This document shows positions 11,109 through 23,497 of a DNA stretch of 64,000 nucleotides, one piece after another. The notes beneath the pieces were generated by a model that searched no databases, was not told where the DNA came from, and saw nothing but the letters and a program-made list of their open reading frames with translations. Source of the stretch: Papilionanthe hookeriana x Papilionanthe teres (lineage: Eukaryota; Streptophyta; Magnoliopsida; Asparagales; Orchidaceae). The stretch is from the NCBI GenBank assembly GCA_022702705.1, contig CM040432.1, positions 47,270,540 through 47,334,539 of the forward strand. The letters are read 5' to 3'. Numbering within the stretch: the first letter of the stretch is position 1; the number at the start of each line of letters is the position of its first letter. A program made the position numbers and the translations under genes.

Positions 11109-12338
11109 TCAGCTTGTGTAATACTTCTTGAGATATCGTCCATTAATTGGAAGCATAAGTCGTTCTCCACGGCAATTTACAAGCTGGTAGGAACCTCCTG
11201 AGTAGACTGTCTCGACCACGAATGGCCCTTCCCATGTTGGTTCAAATTTACCACCTATCTTGTGATATGCAAGAATAGGTCTTCTGGGAACTAAAACCAA
11301 GTCACCGACTTTGAATGTCCTGGGACGAAATAATTTATCTTGGGCCTGGATCATCTTGGCCTGATACAATTCCAAATTCTGCTGCGCTGAAAATTGTTTC
11401 CCTTCCAAGCTTTCCAGTTCTTCTAGTCGTAATTTGGCATTTTCTTCTATAGTGATTTTGTTTGCAACTGCAATTCTGAGAGATGGAAGCTGAACCTCTA
11501 AGGGTAGAACGGCCTCAGACCCGTACACTAAGGCGTAAGGCGTAGACTGGATAGGCGTTCTGAAAGTCGTCCTGTAGGCCCATAAGGCTTCTAACAACTT
11601 CTCGTGCGAATTTCTTTTGTTGTCATCCAAAGTTTTCTTTAGGATTTAGACGAGAGTTTTATTAAAAGCCTCGGCCAAGCCGTTTGCTCTTGGATAGTAG
11701 ATTGTCGAATAGCGCCAGTCGATCCTGTGTCTTCTGACAAAATTGTTGATATTTGTACTCTTGAACGCGGACCCATTATCTGAAATGATTCTGTGCGGTA
11801 CTCCAAAACGAAAAATGACTTGATTCTTGAAGAATTGTAGCACGTGATGTGCTTTCACTTCTCTGAGCAGTACTGCTTCTGTCCACTTAGAAAAGTAATC
11901 TATAGCTGCAAGAATGAAGTGATGTCCTCTTGAAGAAGGCGGCTCTATCGGATCCACAATATTTGTGCCCCAACACTCAAATGGCCACGATGCGATTGTC
12001 AGATGTAGCACATTTGGAGGTTGATGTAGAACCACTCCATGCACTTGGCACTGGTGACAACTTTTGGCAATCTTCATGCAATCAATCATCATCGAGGGCC
12101 AGTAGTACCCTAGTCTTTTAATCTTCATTTTCATTTTTAGACCCGACTGATGAGCACCACAAAGTCCAGAGTGTACTTCTTTAACGATTTCACGAGCCTC
12201 AGACCCGCTCAGGCATCTTAGCCACATATGATCAAAAGACCTTCTGTATAATGTGTTATTTATTAATGCGTAAGATAGAGTTCTTTTCTTGATTTGATGG
12301 GCTATCGACTTATCATCTGGTAGGTTTCCTGTTTGCAA
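11109..12338 (-). pseudogene. Tat-A integrase domain of pol
   Basis: An H..H..C..C zinc-binding region (HSGLCGAHQSG ... CHQC) is followed by the catalytic core and a C-terminal domain ending KKYYTS. The second catalytic Asp (ISDNGSAF) and the Glu (NGLAEAFNKTL) are present. The first Asp is changed to Asn: WGTNIVDP here against WGTDIVGP in Tat-B. One in-frame stop (11643-11645) separates core and C-terminus, and the frame otherwise continues from the second RNase H. The enzyme would insert cDNA, but the D-to-N change predicts loss of activity. Confidence 0.9.
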
Positions 12339-13004
12339 GTAGTCTATCAGTGGCTGCCGCTAGTTTTCTGTATTTTCTGTCACTGCTGCAATTGTTTCTT
12401 CTGCTTTTTCTGCTGATTTGTGTATTGTATCCATGTCGAGCTGTGAGAGAACTTTACGTCCCTGGACTGACACTTCAACTGACTCATCCTGTAAGCTGGC
12501 AAATTCCTTTACAAGGCGGGCTAACGCATCGGCGAGAGCATTTTCTCTTCTAGGAATGTTATAGATTGTTACATTTGGAATCTGTTCCAGTAATTTCATT
12601 GCATATTGAAAGTATTGTTCGAATCTTGGCTTTAGAATTTTGTATTGTCCGGCGATCTGTTGAATGATCAACTGAGAATCTCTGTAGATGTTTATGTCTG
12701 TTATCCCCATCTGAGTGGTTAATTCTAATCCGGTTATGAGGGCTTCGTATTCTGCCTCATTGTTTGTACATGGTTCTATTAAGTGGTAGGAGTACCTTAA
12801 CATTCCCCGCTCCGGTGTAATAAAAATTAGTCCGATTTCTGCCTTACCGGGCACTATCATTTGCGATTCTTTATCTTTCTGCGCTGAGGATGCTCCATCA
12901 AAGTACAGTTCCCAACGCTGATCATCAGGGTCTTCTAGGCTCATTATCTGCTCGTCTGGCAAGTCGTTGTTGAGAGGCGATTCTGCCGGTAAAGGGTGAA
13001 GGGT
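12339..13004 (-). pseudogene. Tat-A second (archaeal-like) RNase H
   Basis: The sequence ELYFDGASSAQ ... NNEAEYEALITGLELT ... DSQLIIQQIAGQY ... NALADALARL carries the D-E-D pattern of the extra RNase H of the Tat lineage. It reads on into integrase in the same frame, past one stop at 12360. It is one frame away from the RT ORF upstream, so a frameshift lies near 13005. Confidence 0.88.
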
Positions 13005-14745
13005 GTGCTGCGAGGAATTCTGCTAGGACTTGTCCCTTTACGGCACGAAGAGGAACGAAAGTTATATTGAATTGCAATAGTATCAATGACCACCTGGCAA
13101 GTCTGTCAGAAAGCGTCGGACGGGTCATCAAATATTGCAACGGATTAAACTTCGAAATAAGGTTGACCTTATGAGAAAGCATGTAATGCCTGAGCTTCTG
13201 TGCGGCGAAGATCAGGGCCAAACAGTGCTTCTCAATAGGAGGATACTTTATTTCCTTCGGAATTAGACGACGGCTTAGGTAATAGAGCGTGTTTTCTTTT
13301 CCTTCATCATTGACCTGGGCTAACAGGGCTCCGAGAGAGTCGTCTAAAGCTGCGGTATAAAGTATCAATGGTCTACCTGAGACTGGGGCTGTTAAGACAG
13401 GAGGTGTCATTAAATACTGTTTAATGTCATCGAAGGCAAGTTGACATTTGGAGTCCCAAGTAAACTTGGCATCCTTCTTAACCAAAGCAGAAAAAGGCTG
13501 ACACCTTCCTGACAAATTCGAGATAAAGCGTCGAAAATATGCCAATTTTCCTTGAAAGGATCGTAGTTGTTTCAAGGTTTTGGGAGGTGGCATTTCTAAG
13601 ATAGCTTTAATCTTTTCCAAATCGATTTCAATTCCAGGATGTCGAACAACAAATCCTAAGAATTTCCCAGAGGTGACGCCGAAGGCGCATTTCAAGGGAT
13701 TCATCTTAAGGTTATATTGTCTTATTCGCTCAAAAACAATTCTCAAATCATACAAGTGATCTTCTTTTAGTTTGCTTTTGATGACCACATCATCTACGTA
13801 GCACTCGACTTGGTTGTGAATGAGATCATCAAAAATTCTTGTCATTGCTCTTTGATAGGTTGCTCCTGCGTTCTTTAATCCAAATGACATCACTGTGTAG
13901 CAGTATACTCCGATCGGCGTTCTGAAGGCTGTAAGCTTTTCATCTTCTGGTGCCATCTTTATATGGTTGTATCCTGAAGATCCATCCATGAAAGAGAAGA
14001 CTTCGTGCGTTGAGGCGATGTCGATCATCAATTCTGGAATTGGTAGCGGGAATTCATCCTTTGGACATGCCTTATTCAAATCTCTGAAATCTACGCAGAT
14101 TCTGATCTGACCATTCTTCTTTCTGACCGGTACCACATTGGCTAACCAAGTCGGATATTGTTCTTCATGGACAAATTTAGCGTCTATTAGCTTCTTAACT
14201 TCAGCTATAACTTGTTGTTCAATCTCTAGACGCATTCTTCTCGGAGCTTGTCTAACTGGAACGGCAGTGGGATCCACTCCTAATTTGTGAACTGTGACTT
14301 CTGGAGCTAATCCTGGCATTTCATCATAACTCCAAGCAAAACAGTCCTTGAATTCCATCAATAGCTTGATCGTCTCTTCGGAGTCTTCTTTATTGAGTAA
14401 GGAGCTAACAAAGGTCGGTCTAGGCTCTTCGTTAGTACCTAGGTTAACTTCCATTAACTCGTCTATTGTAGATTTAATTTCTTCTTCAAATTCTAACGGA
14501 GCATCTCCGATTTGCAGATCTTCAAGATCTTCTGACGCTTCCAAGCAGTCTTCATTAGGCTCGCAAGTGACAACCAAGCAAAATCCCGCATCGTCAACTG
14601 ATCCTACTGTACCGAATCTGAGATCATGTTTTGAATTGGGAGGCCGGCTGATATTATTCCATAATTTTTCAAAATGTTGTGATTAACCTTTTGTCCATCG
14701 TCGAGGTAAGACACCACGTTGAATTAAATTTTGAACACAGGGAGA
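13005..14745 (-). pseudogene. Tat-A reverse transcriptase and first RNase H
   Basis: The palm is well preserved: VPVRKKNGQIRICVDFRDLN, FMDGSSGYNHIKMAPED, FGLKNAGATYQRAM and the catalytic YVDD (in ECYVDDVVIKS). The connection and first RNase H follow (LYTAALDDSLGALLAQ ... YYLSRRLIPKE ... YMLSHKVNLIS). This RNase H lacks the usual acidic cluster, as often seen in Tat elements. The open frame 14577-12925 is uninterrupted for 550 codons; upstream it continues in frame past stops at ~14700 and ~14750. Confidence 0.93.
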
Positions 14746-15345
14746 GTACTACTCAAAAGGCGGTTCCATTAATTCGGAAGAGGTAACATCTTCAAATTGT
14801 ACATCTTTTTCAGTATTAGAAGATGAAGCACCACGGTATAACTTGATTGGCTTAGCACCACCATCACGCACTTCCTTAACCACCACACCCTCAATCTTAT
14901 TAGAATGGATAGGGGTCAGGGTCATAGTATGTACATAATGGTTAATCTTCTCGTACATTGATTTGTATTCTTCATTCCTTTCATCTTCGAGAGAGATCTT
15001 GAATTGGGGTTTCTTTTGATTTACTGTTGCTGCCTCTTTCTTGATTTCCTCTTCTTTGGAACTGGTGTCCCAATCAACGTTGATGACTGGTTTCTTCTGT
15101 CCAACTGTTCCAAAGTCTCTTCCACGACCTCGTCCCCAGCCTCGACCTCGGGTGCGAGTTCTGGAGAAACCTTCACCATCTCGCTGTGAGGGAGTGGTGA
15201 GTAACTGTTGACTAGAATCTCAGGCTCTTTATCGTCTTGCACTTCTTTTGCTTCATTTAGTACGACATTTCGGCGTGTAATAAGCTGCATCTTCATGAAT
15301 TCTGATTTCGTGCACGGAGAATGGTTGCAAAAAACCTTTGATACA
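14746..15345 (-). pseudogene. Protease-RT linker of Tat-A with Arg/Gly-rich segment
   Basis: In the same frame as RT lies an Arg/Gly-rich segment (TRTRGRGWGRGRGRD, about 15105-15165), then a Lys/Glu-rich stretch and MYEKINHYVHT, which is matched by MYDKINHYIHS in Tat-B. Ogre elements can carry an intron between pro and RT. Here the frame is continuous apart from single stops, so I see no need for one. Confidence 0.65.
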
Positions 15346-16683
15346 CTATTCTCCTCCTTCATAATACTTGATGCACTGGTGCAGAGACGACGGTACCATC
15401 AGGTTTTCATGGATCCATGGCCGACCTAGTAGAGCGTTGAACGATGTCTCAGAATCAGTTATGTGAAATTTTGCGGTTGTCTTTGCCAAATCACCGGTTT
15501 TCATTAATAGTGTTATTGATCCAAGGGCTCTTTCTCCTTTCTGATTGAACCCTCTTAATAACATCTTGTCTGCTTTTAGGTCGCGAGCATCAATCTCCAA
15601 ATATGCTAACGCTCAAAGGCTCATTATGTTGATTGATGCTCCCAGATCAACCAACACCCTGGAGAGCCTAAACTTTCCAATAGTGACTGAAATGTACAAC
15701 GGTCGATTGTGATCAGCCGTTCCGAGTAGTAAATCATTGTCCGTGAAGGTAACACCTCCTTGTTCTTTTAACGAGCAAACCTCGTTGAAGGAATTACCGG
15801 CCATTTGAGCTAAATAAATTTCTGGATCAAGTAGAGCCTTGATCAGAGCTTCCCTCATCTCCTTTGACAATATCAGAGCGTCGTATATGCTTAGTTTGGC
15901 TGGTAGCTTCCTAAGATGGGCTAGCATGTTATAGTCCACTTTATTACCATGTTCCTCAGTTTCTTCCCGAATGAGCATTTCCTCTGCTGGGGTTGGCTCC
16001 TCCTGAGCAACCACCTGCTTTCCTTTATCCTTTAGACCCATTCTCAGAGGTAGAACTTTTCCACTTCTTAAATTTACTTCAGTTATTTCTTCTGAATTTG
16101 GTGTTGAATCTGCCGGTGTTTCCCCATGAATTGGAACGACTGGCTTTTCTGGAGTTGCTTCAGAATCTGATAACTCTAATTCTATCGTGATTGGAGCTCC
16201 GCGAAATTCACAAATAGACTCGCCGCTTGTTGAGCTTTCGTAGCCTCCTTTGTGAGCATCTTATTCATCATGGTCATCGAGGTTTAGTATGATTTGTGAA
16301 TCGTTATTTATATCAGAATTGAGATGCGGATTAGTTTGGTTGTCGCTAGTTATGTATTCGTTAGAAACAGTCAAAATGTAGCCAACTCCAAAACTCTTAT
16401 CATTATAAGATCCCACTAGGGCGAGCAAATAATCATACAGAGTCAGAGGTTCGAGGGACTTCTCCCCCGAATCGGAAATAAACATCCTAGGATAAGCAGC
16501 CCCTAGTCTACTCTTTCGAGCCTCGGTCTTCTTTTCTTCTACGATCTTCTCTTCCTTCTGGGGCGGTTCTTCAATTGCAAGTGATAGTGTTGGCTCGGCA
16601 AGTTTCAAACTCTGAGTTGAAGTGCATACCGAAGCGGTTTGGATGTCATCCAAAATTTTCTTTAAAGACTTTGTCCAGACGGT
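15346..16683 (-). pseudogene. Tat-A aspartic protease and preceding linker
   Basis: One frame throughout. An acidic linker with NLRSGKVLP comes first, then HLRKLPAKLSIYDAL and the retropepsin core: LLLGTADHNRPLYISV, active-site VLVDLGASINIM, then LLGRPWIHE. Stops at ~15610 and ~16260 break it. It would cleave the Gag-Pol polyprotein. Tat-B has the parallel DPGASINI at 49850. Confidence 0.85.
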
Positions 16684-18355
16684 ACTCCATCCATCCTAAG
16701 TTGTGTAGGGGTCTATCAGAACAATGGGATCCGTTGAAATAACATTGACGGAACCTCCCTTTTGGGGTTCTTTCATGTATTCCTTCGGGATCGTTATGTT
16801 CCCTTTCCGGAGATTGTTGTCAAGCCAACTCTTGAAAGTGATGCAATCCTCTATCTTATGCCCGAGCATCCGGTGGTAAGGGCAATAGTTTGGATGATCT
16901 TTCTTATTGACTTCTTCCAGCCTTTTGGGCTCTAGTAGCTGAAAATCAGGTGTCTTCATTAAACTGCGGAACATCTTCGCTACTGCTTCAGTTTTGAATG
17001 GATATTCCTTGTTCAGAAAATCTTTCATAGTATGCTGTGGATGAGGCGGTTGTTCATAATGCTGAGATGACTGATAGGTCGGTCGAGGCTGTTGATAACC
17101 TTGCTAAGGTTGTTGATGAGTACGCTGCGGTAGTGATAGCTAGGTTGTGGCCACTCTGGCTGTATCTGCATTAGCTGCATGCCCTTATCGACTGCCGCGA
17201 CGATTCTGGATTTCTTTTCGAATGTTTTCACGGGCTTCTGTTTGTCGTTCTTGTCCATGAAATTTAGCTGCTTTGCTTCCTCTTGCAAGCTCCCGACCTT
17301 GCTAAGCAGCTTCTCGAAAGTCTTGATTGTAAATCCTTTAAGGAGAAGTGCTATCGGACCATGGATACTTTTAAGCAAGATGTCGACTGCATGTTGTTCC
17401 TCAAGCTGTGGTTCACACTTCATGCTTAAGTTCCTCCATCGAAGTATGTAATCCACTAAAGTCTCGTTCGGTTTCTGGTGTTCCACCACTAGATCACCGA
17501 TGGTGATGTTGTGCCGAGCCCCGGTAAACTGCTTAACGAAAAGGTTTTCTAACGCTGCAAAGGTTTTAACTGAACCATTTGGCAATTCTGCGTACCAGTC
17601 GAAGGCAATCCCTGACAAACTGCTGATGAACTGACGGAAGAGTAAAGCGTCACTCCCACCGGCATTGCAGCAATGAGCATGAAAATGTGCGACATGCTGT
17701 CGGGGGTTTCCCGTTCCATCAAAAGTCTTAAACAGAGGTGGTACGAAGCCTTTCGGGTATTGGACTGCATCGAACTCTTCGGGCTAAGGTCTACTCGTCT
17801 GAATAGATGCTCCACTCTTGGATTGCGCTAATGCTTCTCACACCTGCTGTTCTACCATGTTTTTAATGTTCTTTTTGGGAATCATGTTCTGTGCAGAATC
17901 CTTCTTTGGTGGCTCGTCTCTGTTGACGGATGTGATTTCTTTTCCTCCTTCTACAATATGGATGATTTCTGGAGGTGTTTCTTTATAAGGTTGTACCTGA
18001 CTCTGGAAAGTGTCTAAGGCAGCAGCCATCTCTTCCATCCTCCTTGCCATATGAGAAATTGTGTCATCTCTTTCCCAAAGCTGTGCTCTCATCACTTCCA
18101 GTTCATCTCTTTCCGCAGCTGTCGTAGCACCTTACCAAGCTGATGATGCTCGTGTCTCAACCATGTTGATCTCGACATACTTCTCATCCATGAAATCTGA
18201 TGAGTCAACTTCCTTTTCCAATTTTTCTCCTCTTTCTTTTGCCAACCGGCGGATATCCGTCCTTGGCTTTCCTATAGCATCCTCTAGGGGTCTCTTCCAG
18301 ATGGTCTCGCGGTTGTCGTGCGATGGTTGTTGAACTTCTTTTTCGGGAGTTTCTT
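16684..18355 (-). pseudogene. Tat-A gag
   Basis: The capsid-type Retrotrans_gag region spans about 17830-17150: FDGTGNPRQHVAHF, IAFDWYAELPNGSVKTF, LVDYILRWRNLSMKC, FTIKTFEKLLS. A coiled-coil-like stretch (MARRMEEMAAALDTF) precedes it at ~18000. After a frameshift near 17115 comes a zinc-knuckle-like segment, CPYHRMLGHKIEDC, typical of Tat gag. Stops occur at ~17838, ~17785 and ~18130. Gag would form the particle that packages element RNA. Confidence 0.88.
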
Positions 18356-19396
18356 TTATCGCAGTGGCACTTCCTTCTGATTCAGGCTCTTTGACGAGAC
18401 TTGCTTCTCAGGCCATTGTGTTGGTCTTAGCTCGGTAATAATAGGTCGCCACACCATCCTTCTTGCAGCAGAATCGGTTATATGCTGGTAGGTGGTGTCA
18501 TCCCTAATATGATGGCCCGATACAACAACAGGTGAACTTGCTCTCATTTTCTTCCTTGGTTTCTCTATGGCAGTGACAGGCTATACTCGCGGTCCGAGGC
18601 GAGATCTAGCTGGCACTCGTCCCATTCTTCTTAGGATTTCTGACACAAGGCATCTTTCTTTCTTTGCCAATTTTTCTATCACAGCTTGTAGCCGAGAAAA
18701 TGGCGTAGTCTTAATCCTTTTTCTTTTGTAGTTACTATAGTATGCTGGTCGGGGTAGTGTAGCGGCAATCCTTCGGACATCTTCTTCATCCGATGCAGCA
18801 GAGAGGGGGTGAAACCTACTCCCTTCCAACAGAGGTATATACTCAGGCAGTTCTTCTCTTTCCTCAGGAATTTCTTCTAGAAAAGCAACTTCAGCAGCTT
18901 TGGCTTTCTCGATCTTGGCGATCTTTCTGCTTCTATTTCTCCTTTGAGTCCGAGTTAGGGTGGAACTCTTGAACTGGACCCAATCTCAAAAACAAATGAT
19001 ATTGTAGCAAAATCTGTACCCTCCACGGTGACAGACTCATCACAGACTTGGAATTCCTTCCCCTTTAGTTTGGCAGAAGCCCGGGTAGGTGCAAAGATGA
19101 ATAGACCGGTGGGGGTAGAGACAACAGTCCTCCTACGAACAACAGTACTTCTTTCAGCTGGAACCCTTTGCAGCGGAGGGAATTTTTTGAGCCGACTTCA
19201 AGTTGAACTCAATTAGGGGCTCTTCAGTTTCTGGCACTTTGTCCATTAGTGCGAAGAGAGTGACGTTAGCGAACTTGATATCTGTATTGTCGAATCCTTG
19301 TCCAAAACGGATGATCCCATTGTCAGGCAGCTCATCCTTATAGACGGCGAAGTCCATTCCATTAGTGAAGGAGAAAATTAACTTTGGCGCAGTCAT
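18356..19396 (-). pseudogene. Tat-A 5' ORF / N-terminal extension of gag
   Basis: Starts at the ATG at 19396. The first ~75 residues (MTAPKLIFSFTNGMDFAVY...) and the later TRTQRRNRSRKIAK motif match the N-terminal half of the ALKBH ORFs at 10764 and 45147. Two compensating frameshifts near 19165 and 18975 separate these parts. Downstream, RLQAVIEKLAKKERCLVSEI and RLGPRV match the gag-side extension of Tat-B (~52750-52600). Function is unknown to me. Ogre-type elements also carry an extra ORF before gag. Confidence 0.7.
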
Positions 19397-19469
19397 TTTG
19401 TGCAGTGGTAGATTCTGAGAATAGACACACTGCTTGATGATGGGGCTCAGTTAAATAAACTAGAAGATT
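19397..19469 (-). other. Short Tat-A leader, no recognisable primer site
   Basis: The - strand reads TGTGTCTATTCTCAG 18 nt before the ATG, a possible splice acceptor. No 18-base match to a tRNA 3' end like that of Tat-B is visible, so a deletion at the LTR/leader border is likely. Confidence 0.45.
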
Positions 19470-22129
19470 TGTGACATCCGTTTGGTCTGCGAACCAACTT
19501 TATAAGCCGACAGGTTCCCCTACTTAATATAAAGAAATTAAACAGGGTTTATATTACCTGGGTTCTTAAAGTTCCCTATAAGGGCAAGCCCCTATAGTTA
19601 ACTACATCTTAAATGACGGAAATCATTTAAGAAAACTCTCGATAATGATTAATGGTTTTTCTCTCAAGAATTTCAAAGTTTAAGGTTTCAAATGAATTGG
19701 ATTTTGGAAATTTCAAAAGGGATTAGCTCGAATTCGGAACAGTTTATTTTAAGAATCCAAAGAAAGAGAAGTAGGAGAAGCTGAGGATCCAAGAAGAATC
19801 TTGACAACTTCCCAAACTATCCTATGGTTTGGTTTCAATTTAGGAAAATTATTTAATGTTGTAATCCTGCCATTTTTAATTAATTAGGACTTATATTTAT
19901 ATGATATAATCACACAAATAGCCTCGAAGATGTGAGGGTTTATGCCGTACCGAACGACTACCTTGGAATCCTAAGACTGGTTAGGATTTAATTTGCATAT
20001 CATGATTATGCAAATGCCTAACGAAAAGTTGAGGATTTATGTTGCACTAGGAAAACTACCTCGAAAGTTATATGGCTTGGTTATTTAATTCTAATAATGG
20101 TTTTGCTGAAGAAGATCCGAGTTTTGATGATGACGATAGCCGTGCTGCCCACCATGCTCCGAGCTCCTTGTTGTTGTAGTGGTTTAGTTGTAGAAGGTGA
20201 AAATCAAGAAATGAGAAAAGTGTTTTGGTTTAGAAATCTTAAAATCCAAATATTTTTATTATTTTAATTAAAACAAATCTTAAAGTTGTTTAAACAGAAT
20301 CGATTAAGATCCCACTGTTCCGTCATCCCGGCACCGTTATTTTCATCGAATTCACTTAGTCCAAATGAATTTGCTAAACTCAACTGAATGAGTTCCACAC
20401 TTTCATTTAGACCGTGGGAAATCCCGTTAGCAACACGTGGGTTAAATCATCCGAGATATTCTCGATCATTCAACGATACGTTTTAATTTAGTTACAATTA
20501 TAGTTTTGTTGTTCTGTTTGTGATTAAATTTTGAGTTGTTTTATATTTTGGAATGTTGTGGTGGTGAATTGTATCTTGTGGTGACTTTTAATTTAGTTTT
20601 GGGTTTCAGGTTTGTGGCTATCCTAAAGGTTTTAGTTTTCATGCAACAATCTTGTTTAACATGCAAGAAAAAGTAAAGTGCAATACATGTAAGTAAATTG
20701 CAATAAAATAAAAGCGTACCTGGAGGTCTTCTCGTCATTCCAAGCTGCACTTAAAACGCATGTTAAGGCATTTAATATTTTAACAAATACCTAGGTAAAG
20801 CTAAGGGACAGGTTTTTGTTGTCTACCAAGATCCTAATCCTGTAACTAGTCATCTCTTATGACGTCTAGGTTCTTGTGTTTTGTTTAAGGATGATTTTCT
20901 TCATCAAAGAACAATTAAATTCAATTTTTCTTCTAAAACATCTCATCATATTGAGAAAGTGCTTAGGACGAGTCCTAAACATCTTTTCAATATTTCGAGA
21001 TCATTTTGAGTCCAAGTAAATTTAGTTGCACAGGTGAATTAATCACCCGAGAGTTTAGTTAAGCTTTATCTCTTGCTCGCTGAACTTGGGAATTTGATTA
21101 CCCGATGAACGAAGTGACATCTCACTTAATACTCCACTTAAGAGTTATAATAATTAAAGCCTTTAGGGACATGTTGATTTATTGAGAATTTTAATCATTG
21201 TTAATTTGAAGTTTGAGTTAATGGTTTAAAGTGATTTAGTTTAATTATGAGGTTTTAATTAATAATTTTAAGTTTGGAATAGTGTTCAAATTATATTTTG
21301 GTTTAAATCTTTATACTTTAGGTGATCTTAATATTTTAAATTTGTTTTACTTTTATTATTGAATGATGTTAACTTAATTTAATTTAAATTTGATTTAATT
21401 TAATTTAATTTAACTTAAATATTTTTTTAATTTAGTTTAACTTAATTTTTAAAATGTTAATTTAATTTAATTTTTACTTAAATTTATTTAATTTAATTTA
21501 ATTTAATTATTAAACTATTTAATATTTTGAACTTTTTTTTAATTTAAAAGTTATTTATTTTTTTTAGAATTTTAATTTACTTAGTTTGGATTATCTTTTT
21601 AATCTTAATTAAAAAGTTAAATATTGTTGAAGTGATTTATTTAGGGATTTTTTATTAAAGAATTAATATCCTTTCAAATTATATCCCTACTTTAATAATT
21701 CAAATTTTTATTATTCTTCCAAAAATTTAAATTGTTTAAATAATTAAAGTTTCATTTTATTATTAAAAGTGATTAATGGGTTCCTACCCTTTTAATTTCC
21801 AAAGTTTCAATCATACAAGAAAGATAAAATCAAATATTTTACCCTCCATTTTAATTAAACCTAAAATTTTAATAAAGGGGGTTAAATTATTTAATTATTA
21901 ATATGCCTTTTTAAGCTTATTTATTTCATAAATCACTAAATTGAGTTCAAATGAACTTGAAATTTTTATGTCACTTTACTCACATGTCAATTAAGACATT
22001 AGAGGAGAAAAATGTGATTTTTATTAATTTAATTTATTTATATAATTATTTTTAGTGAAAAATAAGGGATTTCAAGGAAAATTCAACAACATGATCAAAG
22101 TAAGGTTTCTATACTTAAGAAAATTATAG

Positions 22130-23060
22130 GATGTTCCTAATCACCAGAGGACCACTTGGACCAATTTTGGTGATTTTTTGAATTATATTTTATTTATTAT
22201 AATTATTTTGAGTTTAGAATATTAATTAATTATAAAATAAAATTAAATTTAAAAAATATATTTTATATTTTTCATAAATCTCTCTGACCTCAAGGAGTTC
22301 AGAGAAACAAATTTTACAATTTTATGATTTTTCTTTGATTTATTGGAATTAATTTAGTGAAAAGATTGGAAAATACATTTTTTAATATTAAAAATTATTT
22401 TAAGCATTTAAAATTCAATATCTTTACTTTGAGACTTGAGAAAAATATTTGGTTTATTCCTAAGTGAATAGGAGTCAAAATATAACATTTTTATGTTTTT
22501 TAATATTTTTATGATTTTTATTATTTTTTAATTATTTAAAATATTAAAATATGATTAAAAATAAAAAAATTTAGAAAATTCCAATTTTAATTTTTATAGA
22601 CTCTTCTGATACCAAAGAGCCTACAAAACCAATTTGGTGAATTTTTAAAGTGTATTATTGGAGTTATGATTTTTTAAATTATGATTTTGGTTATGTGACT
22701 TAATTAATCCATTTAGTGGGGTTAAACATCTCTAATTGATTCCAAATTTTTATTTGAGATGCCTCTGATCCTAAAGATCAGTGAAGAATTACTTTCAAGT
22801 TATTTTAATGTATGATTAACCCTAATTAATTAAAATTCAATTTTAGGTATTTAGGCTAATTAGGATTATTCTTAGTGAATTAATTCAAAATATAATTATC
22901 CTAGGGTCCTCTGGTCCTAAGAAACTTCACCAAATTTTTCTAGAATTTTCTAAGTAACATGCTAATTATTGGAATTAAAATAACAAAAACAGTGACATAA
23001 ATTTGAAAAATACATAACTTTCCATAGAGATGGCCTCTGACCTTGAAAAATTCAGTGAAT
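22130..23060. repeat. Degenerate ~120-160 bp repeats in Tat-A 5' LTR
   Basis: A motif close to CCTCTGAYCYYAARRA followed by a TTCA-type block recurs at about 22284, 22603, 22763, 22914 and 23035 (spacings 319, 160, 151, 121), with an inverted-looking copy near 22145. It is a decayed tandem array within the LTR. Confidence 0.5.
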
Positions 23061-23466
23061 GTCCCCAAGATCAGAGGCTTCAAAGACCCTATGGTCTCCT
23101 GCCATGGTGAATTGTCTATGCAAATGGAGAATCAAAATACTGAAATGAGTAAATAATTAATTAAAAATAAAATACTCATCAAAATAACTTGATTTCTTTT
23201 CCATATTATTCTCCTCTGTTCATTGAGCAAGAGAGTATTTTTAGCTTATTTTTATGATTTTTCTACACAAAGATATGGATTTTCTAAGTTCTGGGTATTT
23301 AAATAAATAGAAAAAATAATATTTATCTACTTATCCAACTCAGCGCCGCGACAACCTACGCCGCATCGAAAGACCACGCGGCGCCCTCCCATTCGACAAC
23401 GCCATCTGAGTCAACTGCCACGCATCCCGCTGTCTCGCTCCTTTCTCTGATCTGACGTAATCTGAG

Positions 23467-23497
23467 CCGTTCAACCGATACACGCACGATCGGACGG
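23467..23497 (-). other. Hairpin in GC island of Tat-A 5' LTR
   Basis: Interrupted stem CCGT/ACGG and CCGAT/ATCGG with a short loop, in a GC island (23340-23560) that stands out from AT-rich flanks. Same arrangement as at 3730-3760. Confidence 0.5.

Noticed and set aside
14746..15345. Ogre-type intron between protease and RT
   Set aside because: The reading frame runs through with single stops only, and Tat-B encodes the matching peptide here, so the stretch is coding.
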